Translations under genes and position numbers: made by a program | The notes under the pieces: model-generated | Database searches by the model: none | The model's input: the letters and a program-made list of their open reading frames with translations, nothing else | Told to the model about the DNA's origin: nothing | NCBI GenBank assembly: GCA_964230965.1 | Contig: CAXRJA010000001.1 | Location: 1 to 22,310, forward strand | Length of the DNA: 22,310 bases | Reading direction: 5' to 3' | Source: UBA8290 sp964230965 | GTDB lineage: Bacteria; Bacillota_I; Bacilli_A; Acholeplasmatales; Acholeplasmataceae | Part shown: positions 14,680 through 21,121 of the stretch, in pieces | Layout of the letters: each line of letters starts with the position of its first letter | How positions within the stretch are numbered: position 1 is the stretch's first letter

Positions 14680-15588
14680 ATGACATATTTACTTATTTAT
14701 AATCCAAAATCAGGTAGAGGTAACATCCAAAAAGATTTACCTAAAATCAAAGCTTTTTTTAAAGAAAAAAAGGTGCAGCTTGATATTCATGAAACATTAT
14801 CCCAGTTGGATGCAAAAAGGTATGTTATAACACTAAAGAAAACATATGATTGCGTTCTAGTTGCTGGTGGTGATGGCACGATATCTACGGTACTCAATGG
14901 ATTGATGCAATTAAAAAAGGTACCTATTTTAGGGGTATTGCCTTATGGATCTGCAAATGATGTTAGTCACATTTTAGGTATTCCTAAAAAAATCATTCAA
15001 GCACTTGAATTATATACATCATCAGAACCAGCATATATTGATGTATATCAGATGAATGATCATTATTTTTTATATACTGCAGCTGCAGGTTTATTTTCAA
15101 GAATTAGTTATGATACAAAAAGAGTCTCACTCAATCAATTTGGACAAATTGCGTATTATATAGAAGGCATCAAAGATCTTAATTCCAATTATGATTTTAA
15201 GATGGCGATTCAATCAAATGATACAGCAATTACGAAACAAGTGACACTTTTACTTGGATTATCAGCCAATCGGGTTGGTGGGATTCCTTTATTATTTAAG
15301 ACAAAATCTAAATTAGATGATGGTTTATTTGAAATCAACTTGTTTGAAAATAAAGGGTTCTTATCTAAACTTCGTGTTCTTAGTTTCTTTATCCGTTTTG
15401 GTAGAAAAGTGAGAAGTGATATTGTATTGAAATCTTCAGAGTTCAAAATCAACACGTCAAATAAAGTCAAATGGAATGCTGATGGTGAATATGTTTGTGA
15501 TGGAAACATCACGATAAAAGTTTTACCTAAGAAGTTACCAATCTTTATGTCTAAGCGTTCAAAAAGAAAATTAATAAAAGGTGAATAA
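14680..15588 (+). CDS. Diacylglycerol kinase/YegS family lipid kinase
   Basis: 302 residues from the ATG at 14680, which has GAGGA at 14671-14675. A longer in-frame GTG at 14632 lies inside the pdh terminator and was rejected. The catalytic domain has the phosphate/nucleotide motifs LLIYNPKSGRG (4-14) and LVAGGDGTISTVLNG (60-74, GGDGT at 63-67), then LPYGSANDVSHILGIP. The C-terminal domain has WNADGEYV near its end. The family phosphorylates diacylglycerol to phosphatidate, or related lipids such as sphingosine, at the membrane face; diacylglycerol is the likely substrate in bacteria. It is followed immediately by glpK (stop TAA and ATG adjacent), giving a unit for phospholipid precursors. 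Confidence 0.85.
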   Translation: MTYLLIYNPKSGRGNIQKDLPKIKAFFKEKKVQLDIHETLSQLDAKRYVITLKKTYDCVLVAGGDGTISTVLNGLMQLKKVPILGVLPYGSANDVSHILGIPKKIIQALELYTSSEPAYIDVYQMNDHYFLYTAAAGLFSRISYDTKRVSLNQFGQIAYYIEGIKDLNSNYDFKMAIQSNDTAITKQVTLLLGLSANRVGGIPLLFKTKSKLDDGLFEINLFENKGFLSKLRVLSFFIRFGRKVRSDIVLKSSEFKINTSNKVKWNADGEYVCDGNITIKVLPKKLPIFMSKRSKRKLIKGE

Positions 15589-17097
15589 ATGAAGTATATA
15601 CTTGTCATCGATCAAGGAACAACTTCAACAAGAACCATTATTTTCAATGAATATGCAGAAGTCATTTCGATGGCTCAAAAAGAAATCTCACAATCGTATC
15701 CCAAACCTGGATGGGTATATCAAGATGCAAATGAGATTTGGTTATCTGTTTTAACAACGATTACTGAAGCATTAAATAAGAAAAACATTGATCCTAAAGA
15801 CATCGATGTGATTGGGATTACAAATCAAAGAGAAACTGTTGTTGCTTGGGATAAGAAAACTGAAAAACCTCTACATGAAGCAATTGTTTGGCAATCAAGA
15901 CAAACACAAGGGCTTTGTGATGAACTTAAAGACTCAGGTCATGAATCTATGATTAAAGAAAAAACCGGACTTATCATTGATCCGTATTTTTCTGCAACAA
16001 AAATGGCTTGGTTATTATCACATATAGATAATGTAGAGACTTATATTCGGGAAAAACGACTCGCATTTGGCACCATGGATAGTTTCATTATCTATAAACT
16101 TACCGGTCAGCATATGACAGATGTTTCAAATGCATCTAGAACGATGTTATTTAACATACATGAATTAAAGTGGGATTCAACGTTACTTGAACTATTCCAA
16201 GTTCCAATAGAAACTTTACCAGAAGTGAAACCTTCTTCAAGTATTTTTGGGTATACAAAAAAACATCATTTTTTTGGACATAAAATTCCAATTGGTGGCG
16301 TATTGGGCGATCAACAAGCTGCTTTATTTGGACATCGTGCGTTTATAAAAGGAGATATTAAAAATACTTATGGTACAGGGTGTTTCGTGTTGATGAATAC
16401 TGGTCAACAAGTGATTCATTCAAATTCAGGATTGCTTACAACTGTTGCATGGCAAATTGGCAATCAAATAACCTATGCGTTAGAAGGGTCTGTTTTTATT
16501 GCTGGATCTGCCATTCAATGGTTAAGAGATGGACTTCATACCATTAAAGAAGCAAAAGAGACGGATCAACATGCTACATCATTAGAAAGTAATGAAGATG
16601 TATATTTCGTACCAGCATTTGTTGGATTAGGTACACCTTATTGGGATAGTGAGGCAAGAGGCGCAATCTTTGGTTTGACGAGAGGCACCAATGAAAAACA
16701 TCTATCCAGAGCAGCATTAGAATCCATTGCATATCAAAGTTATGATGTGATTGAAGCGATGAAAAAAGATAGTGAGATCCATATTCAATCGATTCATGTA
16801 GATGGCGGTGCAACCAATAATACATTTTTAATGCAATTTCAAGCAGATATTTTAGGTTTAAATCTTCTCAAACCTGATCAACAAGAATCTACCGCAAGAG
16901 GGGCAGCATTTATAGCTGGACTTACAATAGGCATTTATAGAGATTTACAGGAAATTCAAGATATTGACCTACCAAAAACATCATTTCAACCCATCATGAC
17001 ACATGCTCAAAGGACGGTTCATATTAAAGGTTGGGAAGAAGCAGTACATGCAACGAGACAATATAAAAGACCATCTAAAAATGGTCTCAAGGAATAA
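15589..17097 (+). CDS. glpK: Glycerol kinase
   Basis: FGGY-family kinase making glycerol-3-phosphate from glycerol and ATP. The 502-residue protein has the phosphate motif IDQGTTSTR (7-15), KNTYGTGCFVLMNTG, ALEGSVFIAGSAIQWLRDGL, AFVGLGTPYWDSEARG and HVDGGATNN, all diagnostic of GlpK. H227 in HHFFG matches the region of the histidine that HPr phosphorylates in enterococcal GlpK (recalled alignment), so activation by the PTS is possible. AAAGGTGA precedes the ATG. The last 11 bases overlap the convergent nuclease-like gene. Glycerol-3-phosphate would feed lipid synthesis, or glycolysis through a dehydrogenase or oxidase not seen here. Confidence 0.95.
   Translation: MKYILVIDQGTTSTRTIIFNEYAEVISMAQKEISQSYPKPGWVYQDANEIWLSVLTTITEALNKKNIDPKDIDVIGITNQRETVVAWDKKTEKPLHEAIVWQSRQTQGLCDELKDSGHESMIKEKTGLIIDPYFSATKMAWLLSHIDNVETYIREKRLAFGTMDSFIIYKLTGQHMTDVSNASRTMLFNIHELKWDSTLLELFQVPIETLPEVKPSSSIFGYTKKHHFFGHKIPIGGVLGDQQAALFGHRAFIKGDIKNTYGTGCFVLMNTGQQVIHSNSGLLTTVAWQIGNQITYALEGSVFIAGSAIQWLRDGLHTIKEAKETDQHATSLESNEDVYFVPAFVGLGTPYWDSEARGAIFGLTRGTNEKHLSRAALESIAYQSYDVIEAMKKDSEIHIQSIHVDGGATNNTFLMQFQADILGLNLLKPDQQESTARGAAFIAGLTIGIYRDLQEIQDIDLPKTSFQPIMTHAQRTVHIKGWEEAVHATRQYKRPSKNGLKE
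17064..17087 (-). terminator. Possible terminator of the PD-(D/E)XK gene inside the glpK end
   Basis: 7-bp stem AGACCAT / ATGGTCT (17068-17074, 17081-17087) with a 6-base loop, lying within the 3' coding end of glpK. On the minus strand it ends in CTTTTAT, a short T-run; on the plus strand there is no T-run. Confidence 0.4.
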
Positions 17098-17701
17098 AAA
17101 TTTCAGGATGTAACTCGACATATTTATCTAAGTAAGTTTGAAGAAGTTGTTTATCAAACATCACATCGACATATTCATAGTGATAACCTCTTAAATGAAT
17201 ACATTTTAAATACGAAATCGGTGTTTTATACGTTTGTTCATATCCAAGTTTGTATAGGTTTAATTGCAATGATAAATGTGTTTGATGCAAGTGCGCCATA
17301 CGTTTGACATCCACCAATCCATATCCTTTAATAAATGGAGATGTCACAATCATATCAAAACGACCTGCAGCAATGACAATACCTAAATGTGAAATCACAA
17401 CAATTTGTTCATTTTTAACAACATCAATTTGATGTTGTTTTTTTAATTTCAAATAATGTTTAAACTCAATTAATGGGCTGATTTCTCCAGTTGTTTCATA
17501 ATGTTCAATCGCATCATGTAAGGCATTACCTTTCTCTGCTGCACGTTTCAATATTTCAAGATCGACACGTTTATAAGGTGAAGGCAATACCTCTTTAATC
17601 AGTTGTGTGACGGAAATGACAGGTTTTTGATCGACCCAATATTGATGCGTAACTTCTTCAAATTCAACAAGATAATTTTCTACAAAGTATGTGTGTTTCA
17701 A
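17087..17701 (-). CDS. PD-(D/E)XK nuclease superfamily protein (RecB/Cas4-like exonuclease fold)
   Basis: 204 residues. The catalytic pattern of RecB-type nucleases is complete: GNALHDAIEHYE (H62, E66), AAGRFDMIV (D116), LVDVKRM (D131, K133) and LSLQLNLYKLGY (Q146, Y150). This predicts a metal-dependent DNA exonuclease or processing nuclease. No four-cysteine iron-sulfur cluster motif is seen, so it is not a typical Cas4, and no CRISPR or helicase gene is nearby. The start is TTG at 17701: GGAGG lies 10 bases upstream and an in-frame TAA directly precedes it. It is convergent with glpK and overlaps it by 11 bases. It looks like a stand-alone gene, perhaps of phage origin; the substrate is unknown. 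Confidence 0.8.
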   Translation of the reverse strand: MKHTYFVENYLVEFEEVTHQYWVDQKPVISVTQLIKEVLPSPYKRVDLEILKRAAEKGNALHDAIEHYETTGEISPLIEFKHYLKLKKQHQIDVVKNEQIVVISHLGIVIAAGRFDMIVTSPFIKGYGLVDVKRMAHLHQTHLSLQLNLYKLGYEQTYKTPISYLKCIHLRGYHYEYVDVMFDKQLLQTYLDKYVELHPEIFIP

Positions 17702-17902
17702 TTAAATATTGCCTCCAAATATTGTTTAATATGAATGTCTTTGTTGATAATCATAAGGTTTTTTCAGGGTAGGGATTATTTTATAGTCAACATGTGTAAA
17801 ATAAATGGGTATATGTTAATTTTTTTGATTTCTTATAGATTCAATCATTTCAGTGAATTGACTTTGACCTATCGTGTAACCCTCTTATATGTAGTGTATC
17901 AT

Positions 17903-17928
17903 ATAGCGTTTTCTGAAGACGCTATTTT
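17903..17928 (+). terminator. Terminator-like hairpin
   Basis: 10-bp stem (ATAGCGTTTT / AAGACGCTAT, one U-G pair) with a CTG loop, followed by four Ts on the plus strand. No plus-strand gene lies upstream, so what it would terminate is unclear. Confidence 0.35.
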
Positions 17929-17969
17929 AGAATTTATTAAAATACAAAAACACTTAATTTCGGACAGAT

Positions 17970-17999
17970 TTGCCGTTTTTTTTATGAAATGAATATGAT
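17970..17999 (+). promoter_or_regulatory. Weak promoter candidate upstream of the G-rich RNA region
   Basis: TTGCCG (17970-17975), an 18-base spacer and TATGAT (17994-17999). Only a partial consensus, but placed about 90 bases before a strong terminator. Confidence 0.3.
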
Positions 18000-18005
18000 T
18001 AAATG

Positions 18006-18091
18006 AATGTGTAGTGATACATGCATTGTATTGGGGGATCTTTGTGTGTAGGGGGGATGCTACATAACACGTGAGATTCACGTGTTTTTTT
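18006..18091 (+). ncRNA. Candidate small RNA or leader RNA with two hairpins and a terminator
   Basis: Between a possible promoter and a strong terminator there are two small hairpins. ATACA-TGCAT-TGTAT lies at 18018-18032. TGTAG / CTACA lies at about 18047-18064, with a loop of G residues ending in ATG. GGGGGAT occurs twice (18033-18039 and 18052-18058), the second in that loop. This G-richness is striking in AT-rich surroundings. It matches no RNA family that I recognise. It could be a small RNA of about 85 nt or a regulatory leader ending just before pgmB. Confidence 0.3.
18066..18091 (+). terminator. Strong intrinsic terminator upstream of pgmB
   Basis: 9-bp perfect stem AACACGTGA / TCACGTGTT (18066-18074, 18078-18086) with a GAT loop and a run of seven Ts (18085-18091). 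It ends 35 bases before the pgmB start and follows no recognised gene. Confidence 0.8.
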
Positions 18092-18126
18092 ATACAAAGT
18101 TTGATATGATAATTGTGAGGTGTTAC

Positions 18127-18747
18127 ATGAAAGCATTTATATTTGATTTAGATGGCGTCATAGTATCGACAGATCATTTGCATTATTTAGCATGGAAAAA
18201 AATAACAGATCAAGAACATATTTCCTTTAACGAGGAAATCAATCATCTCTTAAGAGGACTCTCAAGAGAAGCATCACTAGAAGTGATATTAAAACAAACA
18301 GATAAAACATATACACTTGAAGAAAAAAATGATCTCATTATGCTTAAAAATCAATATTACTTAGAAATTATCGCATCGCTTTCACCAGACGATTTATTAG
18401 AAGGTATTCCGGAATTATTAGGGTTATTAAAAGATAAAGGATATAAAGTTGCGGTTGGTTCAAGTAGTAAAAACGCGACATTTATATTAAAACAAATTGG
18501 ATTGCTCGATTTTTTCGATGCCATCAGTGACGGTAACAATATCACACATTCTAAACCTGATCCTGAAGTGTTTTTAAAGGCAGCGGATATGCTTGGTGTT
18601 GCACCTGAAGCATGCGTGGTTGTAGAAGATGCAAAAGTTGGTATTGAAGCTGCAAAAAAAGCAGGTATGAAAGCTTATGCTGTCGGTGACGCATTAAATA
18701 GTGAATTAAAAGACGGATCATTATTAGATCTGATGTTAAATCTATGA
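18127..18747 (+). CDS. pgmB: Beta-phosphoglucomutase (HAD superfamily)
   Basis: 206 residues. HAD motif I is FDLDGVIVST (D7 nucleophile, D9 acid/base), motif II is VGSSSKN, and motif III/IV are SKPDPEVFL (K143) and VVVEDAKVGIEAAKKAGM. The cap contains LRGLSREASLEVIL, close to the substrate loop of known beta-phosphoglucomutases. The enzyme interconverts beta-glucose-1-phosphate and glucose-6-phosphate, usually after maltose or trehalose phosphorylase; neither is seen here. The ATG at 18127 has GAGGTG 4 bases upstream; a longer frame from a GTG at 18082 starts inside the terminator and was rejected. Its last 4 bases overlap the next gene. Confidence 0.85.
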   Translation: MKAFIFDLDGVIVSTDHLHYLAWKKITDQEHISFNEEINHLLRGLSREASLEVILKQTDKTYTLEEKNDLIMLKNQYYLEIIASLSPDDLLEGIPELLGLLKDKGYKVAVGSSSKNATFILKQIGLLDFFDAISDGNNITHSKPDPEVFLKAADMLGVAPEACVVVEDAKVGIEAAKKAGMKAYAVGDALNSELKDGSLLDLMLNL

Positions 18748-19376
18748 AAGAGACACAACTTTTTATACCCGTAAAAATCTTATTTGAATCTTTGGGGTTT
18801 GAAGTAGAAGCTGAAATTGAACATATAGACATGGTTGCTAAAAAGGAAAATAGATATATTGCGATTGAGTTGAAAAAAGAACTAAATGTGCAAGTGATTG
18901 CACAAGTGCTCAAAAGACAAACAATGACAGATGAAGCATATATTGCAACGTTTAAACCTACTACAAAAGTTATGCATTCAAAAATATATAAAGATAAAGT
19001 GCTCATTCTAAAAAGATTAGGTATTGGACTCATTACTGTTGATAGATCCGCAACAATCATCAAAGAATCAGAAGTCGTTTTACCAAGAAAAAACAAAAAG
19101 AAAAGAAAGCGTCTCATAGAAACATATGAGCAGTTGAATAAAGAAAATGTTGGTGGAAGTCATCGAGTAAAAAGAATGACTTTGTATAGAAAACAAGCAA
19201 TGAATATTGCGCAATGTATCGGAAGAAATCCCAAAAAAGCAACTCAAATAAGAAAAGAAACAGGCATCGATAAATCCTATTCAATCTTATATAAAAATTA
19301 TTATGGATGGTTTGAAGCTCTGGGGAAAGGTATGTATCAATTAAGTGATCTTGGATTAAAAGATAATGATATATGA
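18744..19376 (+). CDS. DUF2161 family PD-(D/E)XK-type protein with a C-terminal winged helix
   Basis: 210 residues. The N-terminus KETQLFIPVKILFESLGFEVEAE and IDMVAKKENRYIAIELKK (D29, E42, K44) match the DUF2161 family, whose core resembles restriction-type PD-(D/E)XK folds. A basic stretch (PRKNKKKRKR, about 114-123) follows. A C-terminal part from about 150 (NPKKATQIRKETGI, then YGWFEALGKGMYQLSDLG) looks like a winged-helix DNA-binding domain. The function is unknown; a DNA-binding or nuclease role is inference. It overlaps pgmB by 4 bases (ATGA), so it is co-translated with a sugar mutase, an unexpected pairing. Confidence 0.75.
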   Translation: MKETQLFIPVKILFESLGFEVEAEIEHIDMVAKKENRYIAIELKKELNVQVIAQVLKRQTMTDEAYIATFKPTTKVMHSKIYKDKVLILKRLGIGLITVDRSATIIKESEVVLPRKNKKKRKRLIETYEQLNKENVGGSHRVKRMTLYRKQAMNIAQCIGRNPKKATQIRKETGIDKSYSILYKNYYGWFEALGKGMYQLSDLGLKDNDI

Positions 19377-19408
19377 CTTCATTGATGTAAAGCAATAAAA
19401 TATTTTGA

Positions 19409-19483
19409 GATTTATACACGATTCAAGAAATTATGGGTGTATCTTCAATCACAATCTCTAGAGTCGTAAAAGCTATAAGCTAG
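19409..19483 (+). pseudogene. Possible remnant of a helix-turn-helix regulator
   Basis: Between TGA (19406) and TAG (19481) one frame reads about 24 codons including TIQEIMGVSSITISRVVKA, the look of a helix-turn-helix recognition unit (as in LacI- or TrpR-type regulators). There is no start codon context or ribosome site and the frame ends at once, so it is either decay of an old gene or chance. The rest of 19377-19550 shows nothing else I can name. Confidence 0.3.
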
Positions 19484-19532
19484 AGTAAGAGCAGAAGTGA
19501 CTAATTATGAAATAAAAAAGGACTAGTATTTT

Positions 19533-19568
19533 TTGTCTTTCAATTTTTACATGATATAATCGTATCAT
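19533..19568 (+). promoter_or_regulatory. Promoter of the DUF975 gene with an overlapping inverted repeat
   Basis: TTGTCT (19533-19538), 16 bases, then TATAAT (19555-19560) with TG in the extended position. An inverted repeat ATGATA / TATCAT (19551-19556, 19563-19568) covers the -10 and the start site and could be an operator. Confidence 0.6.
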
Positions 19569-19587
19569 ATTCACAAAGGAGAAATTA

Positions 19588-20400
19588 ATGATATTCGATT
19601 CAAAACATCAAGCACGCGCTGATATTAGAGGAAAAGTCCTGAAAGCCTTTTTTGCAATATTACTTACGAGTATTTTAGTTGGTATTTTAGGTTCGCTTTT
19701 GCAAGAAATAAACCCTTTTCCTGTACCGGCTCCAGTCATGGGTGAAAATTTTTGGGAACAAGCAGAAGCGTATACTCCAAAATTTTTGCCAGGAACTATT
19801 TTTAACATTGTCACAAGTCTTGCATTGAGTTTTTTCTTTACAAATGTATTATCTATTGGACTCAATAATTTTTTCATTAGAAATGGACAACAAAAAGAGT
19901 TAGATGTTGTGAGTTCGTTGTTTATGGGATTTAAAATACGCTATACATTTTTATTAAAAACGTTATTGACTTTATTTTTAGCCGTTGCAATTTATGCTAT
20001 TCCGATATATGGTCTCATGGTTGTTGGTCTTTTAGTTGTGTTCACAGAACCGATTATCGGTGGAGTCATCTCTGTGATTGTTTTTATTGGCTTTATTTTT
20101 CTTATTATTAAATTACTAGATTATGCACTCGTGATATTTTTATTAGCAGATGAAGAGGTTGAATTTGAACAACCAAAAGACTATTTGGAAGCTTCAAAGC
20201 AAATGATGAAAGGCTATAAATTTGACTTTGTATTACTAGGATTATCTTTTGTCCTTTGGTTTATTGCGAGTACATTTACATTATTTTTATTACTTATTTG
20301 GTTACTACCTTATATATATCAATCATATGCGAACTTTTATTTAAAATTAAAACCTAGAAAAGAAGTTGTTGAGACATCTTTAGAAACTGAAGAGATGTAA
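19588..20400 (+). CDS. DUF975 family integral membrane protein
   Basis: 270 residues with about five or six membrane segments (near 19-37, 70-85, 110-130, 132-150, 155-178, 205-240). The family features are a basic N-terminus with a first helix, NNFFIRNGQQKE before the second half, and the conserved SKQMMKGYKFDFVLLGLSFVLW block near the C-terminus with a final PYIYQSYANFYLKLK. Function is unknown in the family. ATG at 19588 with AAAGGAGA at 19575-19582. Single-gene transcript by its promoter and terminator. Confidence 0.8.
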   Translation: MIFDSKHQARADIRGKVLKAFFAILLTSILVGILGSLLQEINPFPVPAPVMGENFWEQAEAYTPKFLPGTIFNIVTSLALSFFFTNVLSIGLNNFFIRNGQQKELDVVSSLFMGFKIRYTFLLKTLLTLFLAVAIYAIPIYGLMVVGLLVVFTEPIIGGVISVIVFIGFIFLIIKLLDYALVIFLLADEEVEFEQPKDYLEASKQMMKGYKFDFVLLGLSFVLWFIASTFTLFLLLIWLLPYIYQSYANFYLKLKPRKEVVETSLETEEM

Positions 20401-20434
20401 AAAAAAGAAGCTTAATTAGTAAGCTTCTTTTTTT
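20401..20434. terminator. Bidirectional terminator between the DUF975 and YczE-type genes
   Basis: Stem of up to 14 bp (core AAAGAAGCTTA / TAAGCTTCTTT, 20404-20414 and 20420-20430) flanked by A- and T-runs, so it works in both directions. The loop ATTAG contains the stop codon of the minus-strand gene (20416-20418). Confidence 0.85.
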
Positions 20435-21069
20435 ATTTTATTTATTTGTTTAATAAAGAAATCAATCATAGGTCCAATAGTAATAGCCAATACAACAGTG
20501 CCAATAGAGACTGAGCCAAATCCAATACCAATGATTACACCTTGAATGATTGCAATCAAAACAGCAAGAATTTCTACTCCGACACGTACTTTTAAAAAGT
20601 TGTTGATCTTGAAGATTTCCATGAATGCAAATGTCATCTCATCATAGACCATTGAAGGGAATTTTGTTGTAATCATAAGAGATAGTCCAAAAGGTAATAA
20701 TGTTGATCCAAATATAAACCATAAAATTTGATAGAATAAACCGTTTGGGTTAATGTTGGATAAAATGAGTAAATCCCATAAATCCATCATCAATGCAATC
20801 CCAAAAATAGGGATGACAACAATGAAATATTTTAATTTTTTGCGATAAAAAATGATAAAAGCTAAAATCGTAAAATTTGTTATGAGTGAAGCGGTTCCTA
20901 GAGTAATATCAAATAATATTCTCGAGTGATCATTTACGGCATCCCAAGAACCAGCACCTATACTAGATCTTAAAATTAAATTGACACCACCACCTGCAAG
21001 AAACATACCAAGGATATACACCATTATTCTAATATAAAACCATTTGTTTTTAAATGTGTTTGTATTCAT
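20416..21069 (-). CDS. YczE/YyaS/YitT-family membrane protein
   Basis: 217 residues with five or six membrane helices. The N-terminal part GMFLAGGGVNLILRSSIGAGSWDAVNDH corresponds to the family pattern of a glycine-rich helix followed by a G-x-SPWD-like motif (here GSWDAV), then a segment starting TLGTASLITNF. The function is not established; relatives are thought to be transporters or regulators. It ends in the bidirectional terminator and has its own promoter, whose -35 lies in the end of the glycosidase gene upstream. CTAGGAGT precedes the ATG. Confidence 0.7.
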   Translation of the reverse strand: MNTNTFKNKWFYIRIMVYILGMFLAGGGVNLILRSSIGAGSWDAVNDHSRILFDITLGTASLITNFTILAFIIFYRKKLKYFIVVIPIFGIALMMDLWDLLILSNINPNGLFYQILWFIFGSTLLPFGLSLMITTKFPSMVYDEMTFAFMEIFKINNFLKVRVGVEILAVLIAIIQGVIIGIGFGSVSIGTVVLAITIGPMIDFFIKQINKIKKEAY

Positions 21070-21092
21070 ATCGACTCCTAGCGTGCCTTATG

Positions 21093-21121
21093 ATTATATA
21101 AGATTATGATGAATAATTCAA
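21093..21121 (-). promoter_or_regulatory. Promoter of the YczE-type gene
   Basis: On the minus strand TTGAAT (21116-21121), 17 bases, TATAAT (21093-21098). The -35 lies within the last codons of the glycoside hydrolase gene. Confidence 0.6.

Larger units (their letters stand above)
17702..18126. other. Gene-poor region with hairpins between the nuclease gene and pgmB
   Basis: About 425 bases without a convincing ORF; the only long frame (17735-17992) has no ribosome site and unlikely composition. The left end holds the leader of the minus-strand nuclease gene (GGAGG on the minus strand near 17711-17715). The rest holds a hairpin at 17903-17928, a possible promoter at 17970-17999, a G-rich stretch with GGGGGAT twice, and a strong terminator at 18066-18091. 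Confidence 0.6.

Noticed and set aside
17087..17701. Cas4 and CRISPR system
   Set aside because: No repeat-spacer array, no other cas gene and no cysteine cluster in the protein.
17735..17992. 85-codon plus-strand frame in the gene-poor region
   Set aside because: No ribosome site, no recognisable motif, and its second half overlaps a hairpin and a poly-T stretch.
18082..18126. Upstream GTG start for pgmB
   Set aside because: It lies in the terminator hairpin and adds residues not found before the HAD motif in this family.
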